58,912 nt of DNA from Prasinococcaceae sp. CCMP 1430. Lineage: Eukaryota; Prasinodermophyta; Palmophyllophyceae; Prasinococcales; Prasinococcaceae. The position numbers and the translations under genes are program-made. The DNA is taken from NCBI GenBank assembly GCA_013416795.1, contig RQSC01000998.1:2663-61574 (forward strand), given 5' to 3'. Positions 27,574 to 36,535 of this stretch are shown one piece after another. The notes below the pieces were generated by a model that saw only the letters and a program-made list of their open reading frames with translations, did no database searches and had not been told where the DNA came from. How positions within the stretch are numbered: the stretch's first letter is position 1; every line of letters begins with the position of its first letter.

Positions 27574-29859
27574 ATGTCGATGTTCTCGTCGCTGAGCACG
27601 CTCTTCGGGAAGGAGTCTCCGCTCAAGTACGACGTCGGCGAGCGCTACGGCGGCTGGTCGCACTGCGGCTGGCAGCACCACAAAGGCGCGTCCAAGGATG
27701 AGCCGCCCGCGCCGGTGTCTGTCTTCGTCTACACCGCGTCGTCCGACAACGACCCGCAGCTGGCCGCCGCACGCGCGGCGCTCAAGCGCATGCGCACGCT
27801 GCGCCACCCGCACGTCCTCAAGTGCCTCGACGGCGTCGAGGTGCCCAACGGCATCTCAGGGCGCGACCCAGGCCCGGTGCTCTACATCGTCACCGAGCCG
27901 TGCGCGCCGCTCCCCTACGCGCTCGGCGATCTCGACGCCGACGGCCTGCGCGGCAACGAGCGCGAGGAGTACCTCGCGTTTGGCCTGCGGCAGCTCACCG
28001 AGGCGGTGGCCTTCCTGAACGTGGACTGCAAGATGGCGCACGGCTACGTATGCGCGTCGGCGGTCGCCGTGACGCCCGAGCTGGACTGGAAGTTGCACGC
28101 GTTCGACTTCCTCGACAGCTGGTGGGACGGGCCGGGCAGCACGATGATGCCCCCCTCCGAGGGGCTGCGCGCGGCATCGGCCGTGGCGCCCGCACACGCA
28201 GCGTGCCAGGAGCTCATCAAGGCGGACTGGGAGGGGCTGCGCAGGGCACCGCCCTGGTCCGTGGACGCGTGGGGCCTCGGCTGCACCATTCAGGAGATCT
28301 TCCGCGCGCCGAAGCCGTTCGACGCCGTCGAGCAGCTCCGCGAGATGCAGCACATCCCGCGCGCGCTCGCGCCTGCGTACCAGCGGATGCTCTCGTCCCA
28401 GCCGGGGCGGCGGCTCAACCCCAAGAAGCTGCTCGCGCAGTGCGAGTTCTTCAGCAACCCGCTCGTGGACTTCCTGGGCTTCCTGGACCAGCTGGCCCTC
28501 AAGGACAGCACAGACAAGGAGTCGTTCTTCCGGAAGATGCCCGCCGCGCTGGACAAGATCGCGCCAGTGATCGCCAAGCGCAAGGTGCTGCCGCTGCTGG
28601 CGAAGGCGCTGGAGTTCGGTGCCGCGCCCGCGAGTGGGCTCGGGTCCATGCTCAAGATTGGCAAGGAGCTCGAGGAAGACCGCTTCGCCGCCGACGTGCT
28701 GCCTGTCGTCGTACGGCTGTTCTCGTCGAACGACCGCGCGGTGAGAATCTCCCTTCTGCAAAACATGGACAGCATTGGCCCGCACCTGAGCGCCGAGCTG
28801 GTTGAAGGTCAGGTGTATCGCGACCTCGAGAAGGGCTTCGCCGACACGTCGGCCTACCTGCGCGAGCTTACGCTGAAGACGTTGCCCATGCTCGCGCCGA
28901 AGATGAAGGCGGCCACGCTCAACTCGAGCGCGCTGAAGCACCTCGCGAAGCTGCAGGTCGACGAGGAGCCCGCGATCCGCACCAACACCACCATTTGCCT
29001 GGGCAACATCGCGCGCTACCTGGGCGAAGCCAGCCGCAAGCGAGTGCTGATCAACGCGTTTAGCCGCGCGCTCAAGGACGTCTTTCCACCCGGCCGCGCC
29101 GCTGGCCTCATGGCGATGACCGCCACTGCGTGCTACTACAGCTGCGAGGAGCTGGCGCACCGCGTGCTGCCGGCGGCGACGCCGCTGCTGGTGGATGCCG
29201 ACGCGAGCGTTCGCGAGAAGGCGTTCGCCTGCGTAGACGCGGCGTTGGCGCGCCTGCGCGAGCGTGACGAGGACGTGCGAGCGGGGAGGGAGGAGAGCGA
29301 TGATGCGAAGGGCGCCCCGGCCGACGGCGGCAAGGGCATGTCCTCGCTGCTCGGCTGGGCTGCGAGCGCCGCGGCCGCCGTCGGCACCAGTACCGGCGCG
29401 TCGCCCATGAAGGCGCCGCCTGCCGGGGGCGCCATCGGAGCCGCCTCGAGCAGCGGCAACGCAGATGCCTACGGCGCGGCCGCGGGCGAGGCGAGCCGCC
29501 CGCAACAGCAGAGGCCACCATCGCATCAACCGCGGCGGGAGCAGGAGGTGCGCTCGAGTGGGCCAGCGGTGGTCGCTGCGGCGGCCTTGGAGGACGACGA
29601 CGACGGGTGGGGAGACAGCGAGGAGGACCTGGACCTAGACCCGATGAGCATGATGAGCGGCGCGTCGCAGTCCAAACATTCTGCGATGTCATTCACGGAC
29701 GATGGCGAGAACGATGGCTGGGACTCGATGAACTCACCTGCGCCCAAGGCGGCGCCCCGGCCCGTGGTCCCCAGGGCCGTGCCGCGCAAGGGTGCGCTCG
29801 CCGGCGGCAAGAAGGCGACGAAGAGCCTCAAGCTCGGCGCCAAGAAGCGCGCCGACTGA
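27574..29859 (+). CDS. SCY1-like pseudokinase (SCYL1 type)
   Basis: A single exon encodes 761 residues from ATG 27574. The N-terminal third is a degenerate kinase fold (VSVFVYTASS, LKRMRTLRHPHVLKCLDGVE, VLYIVTEPCAPL). No intact catalytic HRD or DFG is visible: the loop reads KMAHGYV and HAFDFLD. A run of alpha-helical HEAT repeats follows (about residues 300-600; for example LPVVVRLFSSNDRAVRISLL and AIRTNTTICLGNIARYLG). The disordered tail has WGDSEEDLDLDP acidic patches and ends KKRAD. SCYL1 scaffolds COPI coats at the Golgi-ER boundary. Human SCYL1 ends in a COPI-binding RKLD, and KRAD here keeps the basic-basic-x-Asp pattern. Upstream in-frame sequence is low complexity, so the conserved MSMFSSL start is preferred. 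TGTAA lies 53 bp after the stop. Confidence 0.9.
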   Translation: MSMFSSLSTLFGKESPLKYDVGERYGGWSHCGWQHHKGASKDEPPAPVSVFVYTASSDNDPQLAAARAALKRMRTLRHPHVLKCLDGVEVPNGISGRDPGPVLYIVTEPCAPLPYALGDLDADGLRGNEREEYLAFGLRQLTEAVAFLNVDCKMAHGYVCASAVAVTPELDWKLHAFDFLDSWWDGPGSTMMPPSEGLRAASAVAPAHAACQELIKADWEGLRRAPPWSVDAWGLGCTIQEIFRAPKPFDAVEQLREMQHIPRALAPAYQRMLSSQPGRRLNPKKLLAQCEFFSNPLVDFLGFLDQLALKDSTDKESFFRKMPAALDKIAPVIAKRKVLPLLAKALEFGAAPASGLGSMLKIGKELEEDRFAADVLPVVVRLFSSNDRAVRISLLQNMDSIGPHLSAELVEGQVYRDLEKGFADTSAYLRELTLKTLPMLAPKMKAATLNSSALKHLAKLQVDEEPAIRTNTTICLGNIARYLGEASRKRVLINAFSRALKDVFPPGRAAGLMAMTATACYYSCEELAHRVLPAATPLLVDADASVREKAFACVDAALARLRERDEDVRAGREESDDAKGAPADGGKGMSSLLGWAASAAAAVGTSTGASPMKAPPAGGAIGAASSSGNADAYGAAAGEASRPQQQRPPSHQPRREQEVRSSGPAVVAAAALEDDDDGWGDSEEDLDLDPMSMMSGASQSKHSAMSFTDDGENDGWDSMNSPAPKAAPRPVVPRAVPRKGALAGGKKATKSLKLGAKKRAD

Positions 29860-30249
29860 GAGCCGTGCCACCCTCGCCCCGCACGCACGAACGCCGCGCC
29901 CCCCCCCCTCCTGTAATATGCGACCAACCCTCGCAATGGATTGCATTCTGCCGATGCGGCGCGCGTGGGCGCGGGGCTTGCGCTCTGGACGGTGCGCCCC
30001 CTACCCCACCCACCCATCCCCCCTCCCTCCCTTCCCTCCCCCCAGGTGTACGCAACGCCGCTGGGAAGCACACATGGGCGCACGGTGCAAAGCTCGGAGC
30101 GCGCGGGCGCCCGCACCGCGCGCATGCGGGGTGGCGCGTCGCCCCATGGCGCCTACCGCCACGCCAACAGGGCACGTCTTGAGGGCACGATTAAGGCACA
30201 ACGCGCGCAAGTGGCGGGCGGCACGCCTAGGGGAGGCGCGGCGACAGGG
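29860..30249. other. Intergenic between tandem genes
   Basis: These 390 bases hold the SCYL1 3' flank, with TGTAA at 29912-29916, and the AKR promoter/5' UTR. There is a C/T-rich tract at about 30000-30045. No other gene was seen. Confidence 0.35.
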
Positions 30250-31434
30250 ATGACCTTCAACGATGGCGCAGGAGCTCGCGGCGCGGCCGCGCGCTCGGCG
30301 ATCGCTGCGGGCGCGCTCGCGCTCGGCGCGGCGGCAGTTGCGCAGGCCGCCGGTGGCTCGCAGCGCACCCCGCGCGCGGCGGCGACGCTCACGCCGCGCT
30401 CCGGGCCGCCGGCCGCGGCGGACCTTATCCTCGGCTGCTCGGCGCTCGCGGGCATGTATGAGCCCATCGGCGCTGCCGCAGCGAGTGCGGCGGTCGTGTA
30501 CGCCATCGAGAGGGGCATCAAAGACTTCGATACCGCGCCTCATTACGGCCTGGGGCTGAGCGAGGAGCGCTTGGGTGCTGGCCTTGTCGCCGCGAACGCC
30601 GCGAACGACCCCACGGTGCGCGTGTGGAGCAAGGTGGGCCGCCTGGTGCGCCCCCTGGCGGACCTGAAGCCGGGCGACGTCATCGAAACTGGAAACATGG
30701 CGGGCGAGCCGACGTGCATCTTTCCTGAGACGCGCAAGCAGATAGCGCCCGTCCTGGACTACACGGCCGCGGGAGTGCGTGCGTCGCGCGAGGACACGCG
30801 CGAGAGGCTCGGGCCTGCCGCTGACCGGCTGCACGGGCTGCGCGTGCATGACTGCGACGAGCCGGAGCGCTATGCGCAGGCCATGGCGCGCGGCGGCGGC
30901 GTAGACGGGCTCGTACAGCTCCGCAACGAGGGCCTCATCGACAGCGTGAGCGTCGGCCTGAATGACCCTGAGTGCGTGCTGCGCATGGTGCGCGCGCGGC
31001 CTGCTGGCACGTTTGACAGCGTCATGGTGGCAGGCGCATGGAACCTCATCGATCAGGACGCGCTGCCGCTCCTTCTAGAGTGTCAGCGGCGGGGAATCGC
31101 AGTGCACAATGCGGGTTGCTTCGCGAGCGGAATCCTGGTGGGCGGCAGCAGCTACAAGTACGGCGCCCCCCCCCCGGAGGTGCGCGCTAAGGTGGAGGCG
31201 TGGACGGCGCTGGCGGAGCAGCACGCTACGCCGCTACCCGTCCTTGCCATCGCGTTCGCCTTGCTGCCAGCAGTGGTCACGCGGCTTGCGGTGGGTGTCA
31301 AGAGTGCCGAGGAGATCAAGCAAAACCTGGAGTGGGTGCAGCAAGCGGGGAAAGTGCCGGCGGAGCTCTGGCACGAAGCCAAAGCGCAGGGGTTGCTTGC
31401 TCCGGAGGTCGACCTGCCGCCAATGCAGGCCTGA
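30250..31434 (+). CDS. Aldo/keto reductase
   Basis: ATG 30250 gives 394 residues; the frame is open further upstream. An Ala-rich N-terminal stretch may be an organelle-targeting sequence. The AKR catalytic tetrad is visible in order: Asp in DFDTAPHYG, Tyr in the same motif, Lys in VWSKVGRL, His in LHGLRVHDCDE. SVGLNDPECVLRM, AWNLIDQDALPLL and a C-terminal VGVKSAEEIKQNLEW match the (beta/alpha)8 NADPH-binding half. The sequence is closest to the D-threo-aldose/L-fucose dehydrogenase and pyridoxal reductase branch, enzymes that oxidise or reduce sugars and aldehydes with NAD(P). The substrate cannot be assigned. Confidence 0.85.
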   Translation: MTFNDGAGARGAAARSAIAAGALALGAAAVAQAAGGSQRTPRAAATLTPRSGPPAAADLILGCSALAGMYEPIGAAAASAAVVYAIERGIKDFDTAPHYGLGLSEERLGAGLVAANAANDPTVRVWSKVGRLVRPLADLKPGDVIETGNMAGEPTCIFPETRKQIAPVLDYTAAGVRASREDTRERLGPAADRLHGLRVHDCDEPERYAQAMARGGGVDGLVQLRNEGLIDSVSVGLNDPECVLRMVRARPAGTFDSVMVAGAWNLIDQDALPLLLECQRRGIAVHNAGCFASGILVGGSSYKYGAPPPEVRAKVEAWTALAEQHATPLPVLAIAFALLPAVVTRLAVGVKSAEEIKQNLEWVQQAGKVPAELWHEAKAQGLLAPEVDLPPMQA

Positions 31435-31687
31435 GACGCTGCTGTAGTGGCACTCTGCAGTTGACTGGTTACCAGTGGCCCACGCGCCCACGTGCGCGAG
31501 GCGCCTGTGTGCACGCGGGGGCGCACGCGCACGGGTGTACTCTCGGCTCACACACCAGCACCATCGCCGTCGCTGTGGGCGCATGTATAAACAATTAGTG
31601 TGACATTGACTACGCGTACTGCACGCAGCGGTGCGCGCCACGCAAGGATGCGACCGACCCAAAAGACGCTGCTACAGGAGCATGCCG

Positions 31688-33314
31688 TCAGGGCCTCTGC
31701 GCCTGCGCTCGCGCCAGCGCGTCCTGCGCCCGGGCGTAGCCCTCCGCCTGGCGCGCTTCCCTTGCCGACAGCGCTCGCGCCTCGCTCGCAGCACGCCCGC
31801 TGGGCCCCCTGTCGACTTTGCCGTATGCTGGCAGCGGCCGTCGGTCGCCGTGACCCCACTGCCGTCGCGCCAGGCGAGCATGCGCGTCGGGGAACAATTT
31901 CTCCCACGTTCGCGCCATGTGGGTTGGCAGCGGCGCCTCAGCCGACACGCGGGTGGCCCCCGAGGGGTCTGCCGGGTGCGGCACAGACAACGAACGGCAG
32001 TGGAGGTGGAGGCTCGCGGACTCACCCCCAGCGGCGTCCGGCCAGGTCAGCGGCTTGTATGCTCGCCTCCGCCGCACCGGGTAGCGCCAGTCGCCTACGA
32101 TGGGACACCCCAGATGTTCGGCCATGTGGCGGCGCAGCTGGTGCTTGCGACCGGTCTCGAGCACGAGCTCAACCCACGCAGCGCTCGTGTCGACGACGCC
32201 CACGCCACCGTCACTTTCATTGCTGTCGACGGCAGTCGCATCGTTGGAAGCGCGAGCCGGGCGGGCAATTCCAGCGCCTCGGTTGACGTTCCTGGCGCCT
32301 CCGGCCCCATCACCGCTGCAGCCGCTACCGCCGCTGCCGTCGCCCAGACGCTTGGTGTGCGCGACCTCCACCACCCTGAAGCGCGAGGCCTCGAGCGCGC
32401 CACTCTCGCGACAGCGCGTGACGATGCGACCCTCTGCACGCCGCGGCGGCGGCGCAACCAGTGCCCAGTACGTACACCGCGCCGCGCGTGCCGGCGCCGC
32501 ATTGGATTCACCACCCTCTGCCCGCGCGGCAGCGCCGAGCACGGCTGCCGCGCTCCCGCAGCTGTCGTCCTCGAAGTCCAACGAAGCCGTCTCTCCTGCC
32601 TCCTCGGCGTCGCTGTTGTCGGCGTCGGCAGGCACGCTCTGCGCGGGCTCGAACGCGCGGGCAAGCGAGCGCGCCGCGCCGGGCGTGCGCGCAAGTGCGA
32701 GCACGCCCGAGGCATCGCGGTCCAGGCGGTGCACAACGCGCGGCGCGGGCAGGCCGCGCACGCCGCTGCCCCCGCTGGCCGCCAGCACGTGCAGCATGCC
32801 GTCGAGGTGCGCGCGCACGCCCGTGCCGCCCTGCACGGCGAGGCCCGCAGGTTTGTTCAGCAGGATGAGGTCCTCGTCTTCGTATAACACTGACTCGAGC
32901 AGCTTTCGGCGCTCGCCGGGCTTGACTACGAGCGCGAGGACACGGGGAGATGCCGGACGAGAGTGGCGCGAGAGTGTCAGAGGCGATGTTCGCCATGGGC
33001 GGGGGTGCAGACACGCGCGCACGCACGCTCTGCTCACCTTCGAGCGCGCGAGCCCCCAGTGGCGCTGCCCAGCGCGGGAGCTTTCCTTCCTCGTACAGCC
33101 ACTCGGGCACCGTGATGACGTCTCCGGGGCTCACCGGTGCGCGCAGCGAGCGCACCCGCCGCCCACCGCCCGGCGCCGCGGCGACGGCAGCACGAGACAT
33201 CCGCGCGGCGAGAGCAGCCTCGGAGGTGTCGGCGGCGCCGCGCTCGCCGTCGCACGCGCGTGGTGCAAACCGCGGCAGCGACCGCACGCTGCCCGCACCC
33301 AAGGCACGCGGCAT
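31688..33314 (-). CDS. RluA-family pseudouridine synthase
   Basis: Two exons are resolved: up to 33038, then 32925-31688 after a 112-bp intron (donor gtgagc, acceptor gctcgtag), phase 1. ATG 33314 is the nearest in-frame start (504 residues), but coding-like sequence (RWARLREAIDANTVRV) lies upstream, so the true start may be earlier. Exon 1 ends with the S4-like VSPGDVITVPEWL. Exon 2 has LLESVLYEDEDLILLNKPAG and the catalytic motif VVHRLDRDASGVLALAR, where the second Asp attacks uridine. RKHQLRRHMAEHLGCPIVGD is the third conserved motif. The family isomerises uridine in rRNA, tRNA or mitochondrial RNA. A long low-complexity insertion sits between catalytic motifs. A basic tail follows the fold. 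Confidence 0.85.
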
Positions 33315-34084
33315 GGCGCGCCGCACCGCCGGGGCGACGCGCACCGTGTTGGCGTCGATGGCCTCGCGCAGCCGCGCCCAGCGCGCAGGCGACGCCTGCC
33401 GGCGGCCGCGGCGCCCCGCGCGGCAGCGGTCGAAGCCGCCTGCCGAATAGCCGCGTCGCCATCGGCGCCCCCGCCAGCCCCAGCTGTCGCCCCCACCTCT
33501 TCCCCCCGCACGCTTCCCTTTCACCGCACTACACCAATTTCTCTCGTCCTTCCCCCTCCCCGCTCGCTCGCCCCCCGCTCGCGCCCGCGCGCGCAGGCGC
33601 GAGCGTGTGCCTCCCACCGGGGGGCCGTCCCCTCCCCCCTCCTCTCCCAGCGCCGGCGTCGCGCGAGGCGGTGCACCGCAGCCCGCCGGCCAGGTGCTAG
33701 TGAGCCTAGAGGGTCAATCGAAACCCTTGTCTGTACAGTACACGTACCATCTGATGGTACAGTACGATGGTATGTGCACGGCACACCCAAAACATTGTGA
33801 GGGTTTGGGTTATGTTCGTCGTGGGTGGACCTGAAAGAGTGAGCGATCGAACGCGAAAGCTTGTGTGATGAGGTGTGACCGACCTACCTGGCGCACTGGG
33901 GCCCCTGCTCGCGGGCGCGCATGCTGGCCTCATGGGCGGCCACGCGAGCAAGGTGTGTGTCAAGTACAACCCGCCCTTATTATTTGATTCGCAGTCTACG
34001 TGTCTACTACCGGCGGCTGGGCTCGCGGCGTTGCATTCAAGCCCATGCCATGCCCCGGTCGACTGGCTGGTCGAGAAGCAGACC
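33315..34084. other. Intergenic with a 17-bp palindrome
   Basis: About 770 bp lie between the pseudouridine synthase 5' end and the NOP58 stop; the first part may still be 5' exon. The sequence from 33710 to 33860 is AT-richer. It contains the perfect interrupted palindrome GTACCATC-T-GATGGTAC at 33744-33760 and a nearby repeated gtacagtac. No protein is evident. Confidence 0.4.
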
Positions 34085-35449
34085 CTACTTCTTGTCCTTC
34101 TTCGCTTTTTTCTCCTTCTTCTCCTTCTTCTCCTTCTTGTCCTTCTTCGCCTTCTTCGCGCTCTTCTCTTCGGCCCCGTCGTCGGCCTTCCGCTTCCTGT
34201 CCTTCGGTGTCACTGTCACGTCCGCGTCCGCGTTGTACGCCGGCGCGGCGCCACCGTTCGGCGCGGCGCCACCATTCGCGGCGAGCGCGCCCTTGGCCGC
34301 CGCGCCGCCCGAGATGGCGGTGATGCCCTTGCCCTCCAGCTGCCTGAGGCGCGCCTCGACCTTTGCGCGCGACTCGATGCCCAGCGACGCGTCCGTCGAC
34401 TCGCCGAGCGCGTCCACGCGGATCGACAGCGAGCACTTGGCCGCCAGCACGCGCGAGATTTTGCCCTTGAGCTTGGGCGCGCTCTGGCCGATGAGCGACG
34501 CGTGGTAGATGAGGCCGTACTTGGGCGTCTCGTGCTTGGTCTTGAGCGCGCGGAAGAGGGCCTTCTCGGCGCCGAGGATCTGCACGGTCGACGCGGGCTG
34601 CTTGGCCAGGTTGAGCAGCGAGCCGGCGTGGGAGATGAGGCGCGCGCCCACGAGCTCGCCCACGAGCACTGTGAGGTTGGGCGCGATGGCGGCCATGCGG
34701 CTCTTCAGGTAGTCGTACAGCTGCGCGCGGTACTCGGAGAGCGAGATCACCTGCTCGGCGAGCGCCTTGACGTGGTCGACGTCCTGCACGGAGATCTCCG
34801 TGCCCATCGACACGATGGAGGCCTCCTTGAGGGACGCCTCGGCCTCCTCGGTGAGGATGCCCGAGAAGTCCAGCTCGGCGGCGCGCTCGCGCGTGGACAT
34901 GAACTGCACCGTCTTGGCGTACTCGATGTTGTCGGTGATGATCTTGCCCATCTCCGGGAAGTGCCAGCCGTACCACTCGCGCACGCGCATGGCGTACGTG
35001 TTGAGCTCCTTGTCGAGCTCATCGAGCAGGCCGATGGCCTGGATGATCATGGTATCCACCTTCTCGGGCGAGAACTTGAGCTTGTAGCGCGACAGCGAGT
35101 GCGACAGGCCGAGCGCCATCGGGTGCAGGTCCTTCGCGCTCAGGTTGTCGGCGAGCTCGCCAAGCATGGAGCGGACGCCGCGGAGCAGCTCGAGCACGCT
35201 CTGCGAGTACACGCAGTTGATGCCGAGCTTCTCCTTGATGACGCCGCCGAGTTTGGCGTCGAACACGCCGAGGGTGTCATCGTCGCCGACGTGCTTCTTC
35301 AGGAGCTTCTTCAAGCCCTTGGAGAGCTTGGAGTCGACGAGCGCGGCCGCCGACGCGAGCGCGTCGGTGGTGTCCTCGAACTTGGAGAACGCCTTGAGCT
35401 TGAGCAGCTTCTGCGCCTTTTCGGGCGACTCGAAGTCCTTGGCGAGGTC
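34085..35449 (-). CDS. NOP58: Box C/D snoRNP core protein NOP58 (5' exon missing)
   Basis: The segment aligns with NOP58 from DLAKDFESPEKAQKLLKLKA onward. Landmarks are DAKLGGVIKEKLGINC, LGLSHSLSRYKLKFSPEKVD, REWYGWHFPEMGKIITDN, the Nop-domain core VGELVGARLISHAGSLLNLA and ASTVQILGAEKALFRALK. It ends in a Lys/Glu-rich KKxK tail. NOP58 holds fibrillarin and box C/D guide RNAs for 2'-O-methylation of rRNA in the nucleolus. The usual N terminus (MLVLFET-like) is absent. A good acceptor (cgcgcccccgcag) precedes DLAKDF at 35449, so the first exon should lie upstream, probably in the 679-N gap. The open frame to 35503 offers an ATG, but it would replace conserved sequence with unrelated residues. 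Confidence 0.92.
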   Translation of the reverse strand, partial: DLAKDFESPEKAQKLLKLKAFSKFEDTTDALASAAALVDSKLSKGLKKLLKKHVGDDDTLGVFDAKLGGVIKEKLGINCVYSQSVLELLRGVRSMLGELADNLSAKDLHPMALGLSHSLSRYKLKFSPEKVDTMIIQAIGLLDELDKELNTYAMRVREWYGWHFPEMGKIITDNIEYAKTVQFMSTRERAAELDFSGILTEEAEASLKEASIVSMGTEISVQDVDHVKALAEQVISLSEYRAQLYDYLKSRMAAIAPNLTVLVGELVGARLISHAGSLLNLAKQPASTVQILGAEKALFRALKTKHETPKYGLIYHASLIGQSAPKLKGKISRVLAAKCSLSIRVDALGESTDASLGIESRAKVEARLRQLEGKGITAISGGAAAKGALAANGGAAPNGGAAPAYNADADVTVTPKDRKRKADDGAEEKSAKKAKKDKKEKKEKKEKKAKKDKK

Positions 35450-35659
35450 CTGCGGGGGCGCGGAGCGAGCGGGCACAGACGCCAGGGCCGCGATCGTCAG
35501 CATCGGCGCTCGGCGGTCGCATTCCCGCGCGCGCCCGCGCGGCGCGGCGCGACGGCCACGCCTCCCTACCCCCTACCCCACCGACCTACCCACCCACCCA
35601 CCCACCCACCCTAAGCGCGCCGTGCCAGCGCGCCCCGCGGCGGGCGGGCGCGCGCCACA

Positions 35660-36338
35660 NNNNNNNNNNNNNNNNNNNNNNNNNNNNNNNNNNNNNNNNN
35701 NNNNNNNNNNNNNNNNNNNNNNNNNNNNNNNNNNNNNNNNNNNNNNNNNNNNNNNNNNNNNNNNNNNNNNNNNNNNNNNNNNNNNNNNNNNNNNNNNNNN
35801 NNNNNNNNNNNNNNNNNNNNNNNNNNNNNNNNNNNNNNNNNNNNNNNNNNNNNNNNNNNNNNNNNNNNNNNNNNNNNNNNNNNNNNNNNNNNNNNNNNNN
35901 NNNNNNNNNNNNNNNNNNNNNNNNNNNNNNNNNNNNNNNNNNNNNNNNNNNNNNNNNNNNNNNNNNNNNNNNNNNNNNNNNNNNNNNNNNNNNNNNNNNN
36001 NNNNNNNNNNNNNNNNNNNNNNNNNNNNNNNNNNNNNNNNNNNNNNNNNNNNNNNNNNNNNNNNNNNNNNNNNNNNNNNNNNNNNNNNNNNNNNNNNNNN
36101 NNNNNNNNNNNNNNNNNNNNNNNNNNNNNNNNNNNNNNNNNNNNNNNNNNNNNNNNNNNNNNNNNNNNNNNNNNNNNNNNNNNNNNNNNNNNNNNNNNNN
36201 NNNNNNNNNNNNNNNNNNNNNNNNNNNNNNNNNNNNNNNNNNNNNNNNNNNNNNNNNNNNNNNNNNNNNNNNNNNNNNNNNNNNNNNNNNNNNNNNNNNN
36301 NNNNNNNNNNNNNNNNNNNNNNNNNNNNNNNNNNNNNN
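35660..36338. other. Assembly gap (679 N)
   Basis: Unsequenced stretch. It is flanked on the left by C/A-rich repeats (about 35565-35612) and on the right by a hexanucleotide array and telomere-like sequence, which explains the failed assembly. It probably hides the NOP58 first exon. Confidence 0.95.
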
Positions 36339-36424
36339 GACGCGCACGCGCCGCGCGGCGCCGCGCGGGCAGCTCGGTTGGGCCCGCTCGGGCCGAGCCA
36401 CAGCCGGCCGACCCGACCATAGCC

Positions 36425-36483
36425 GGCGGATGCGCATGCGGATGCGGATGCGGATGCGGACGCGGATGCGGACGCGGATGCGG
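36425..36483. repeat. GCGGAT/GCGGAC hexanucleotide minisatellite
   Basis: About nine to ten hexamer copies of gcggat, with variants gcgcat and gcggac, lie close to the assembly gap. Confidence 0.85.
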
Positions 36484-36488
36484 CCTCG

Positions 36489-36535
36489 GCGAGGGGTTGG
36501 GGTCGGGGTTGGGGTGTAGGGTTTAGGGTTTTGAG
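36489..36535. repeat. Degenerate telomere-like repeat
   Basis: A G/T-rich run of ggggttggggtcggggttgg type passes into gtagggtttagggtttt, which contains a TTTAGGG unit. It is internal to the scaffold, so it is interstitial or a mis-joined end. Confidence 0.6.

Noticed and set aside
35450-35503. ATG 35503 as NOP58 start
   Set aside because: It would replace the conserved NOP58 N terminus with unrelated residues, while a strong acceptor sits at 35450; the first exon is more likely in the gap.
35565-35612. C/A-rich run (cccacccaccc) as telomere sequence
   Set aside because: It is a tetranucleotide ccca repeat without the TAACCC/AAACCCT unit; treated as simple repeat flanking the gap.
33874-35614. 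Long plus-strand frame opposite NOP58
   Set aside because: It mirrors NOP58 codons; the minus strand has a continuous, diagnostic NOP58 match.
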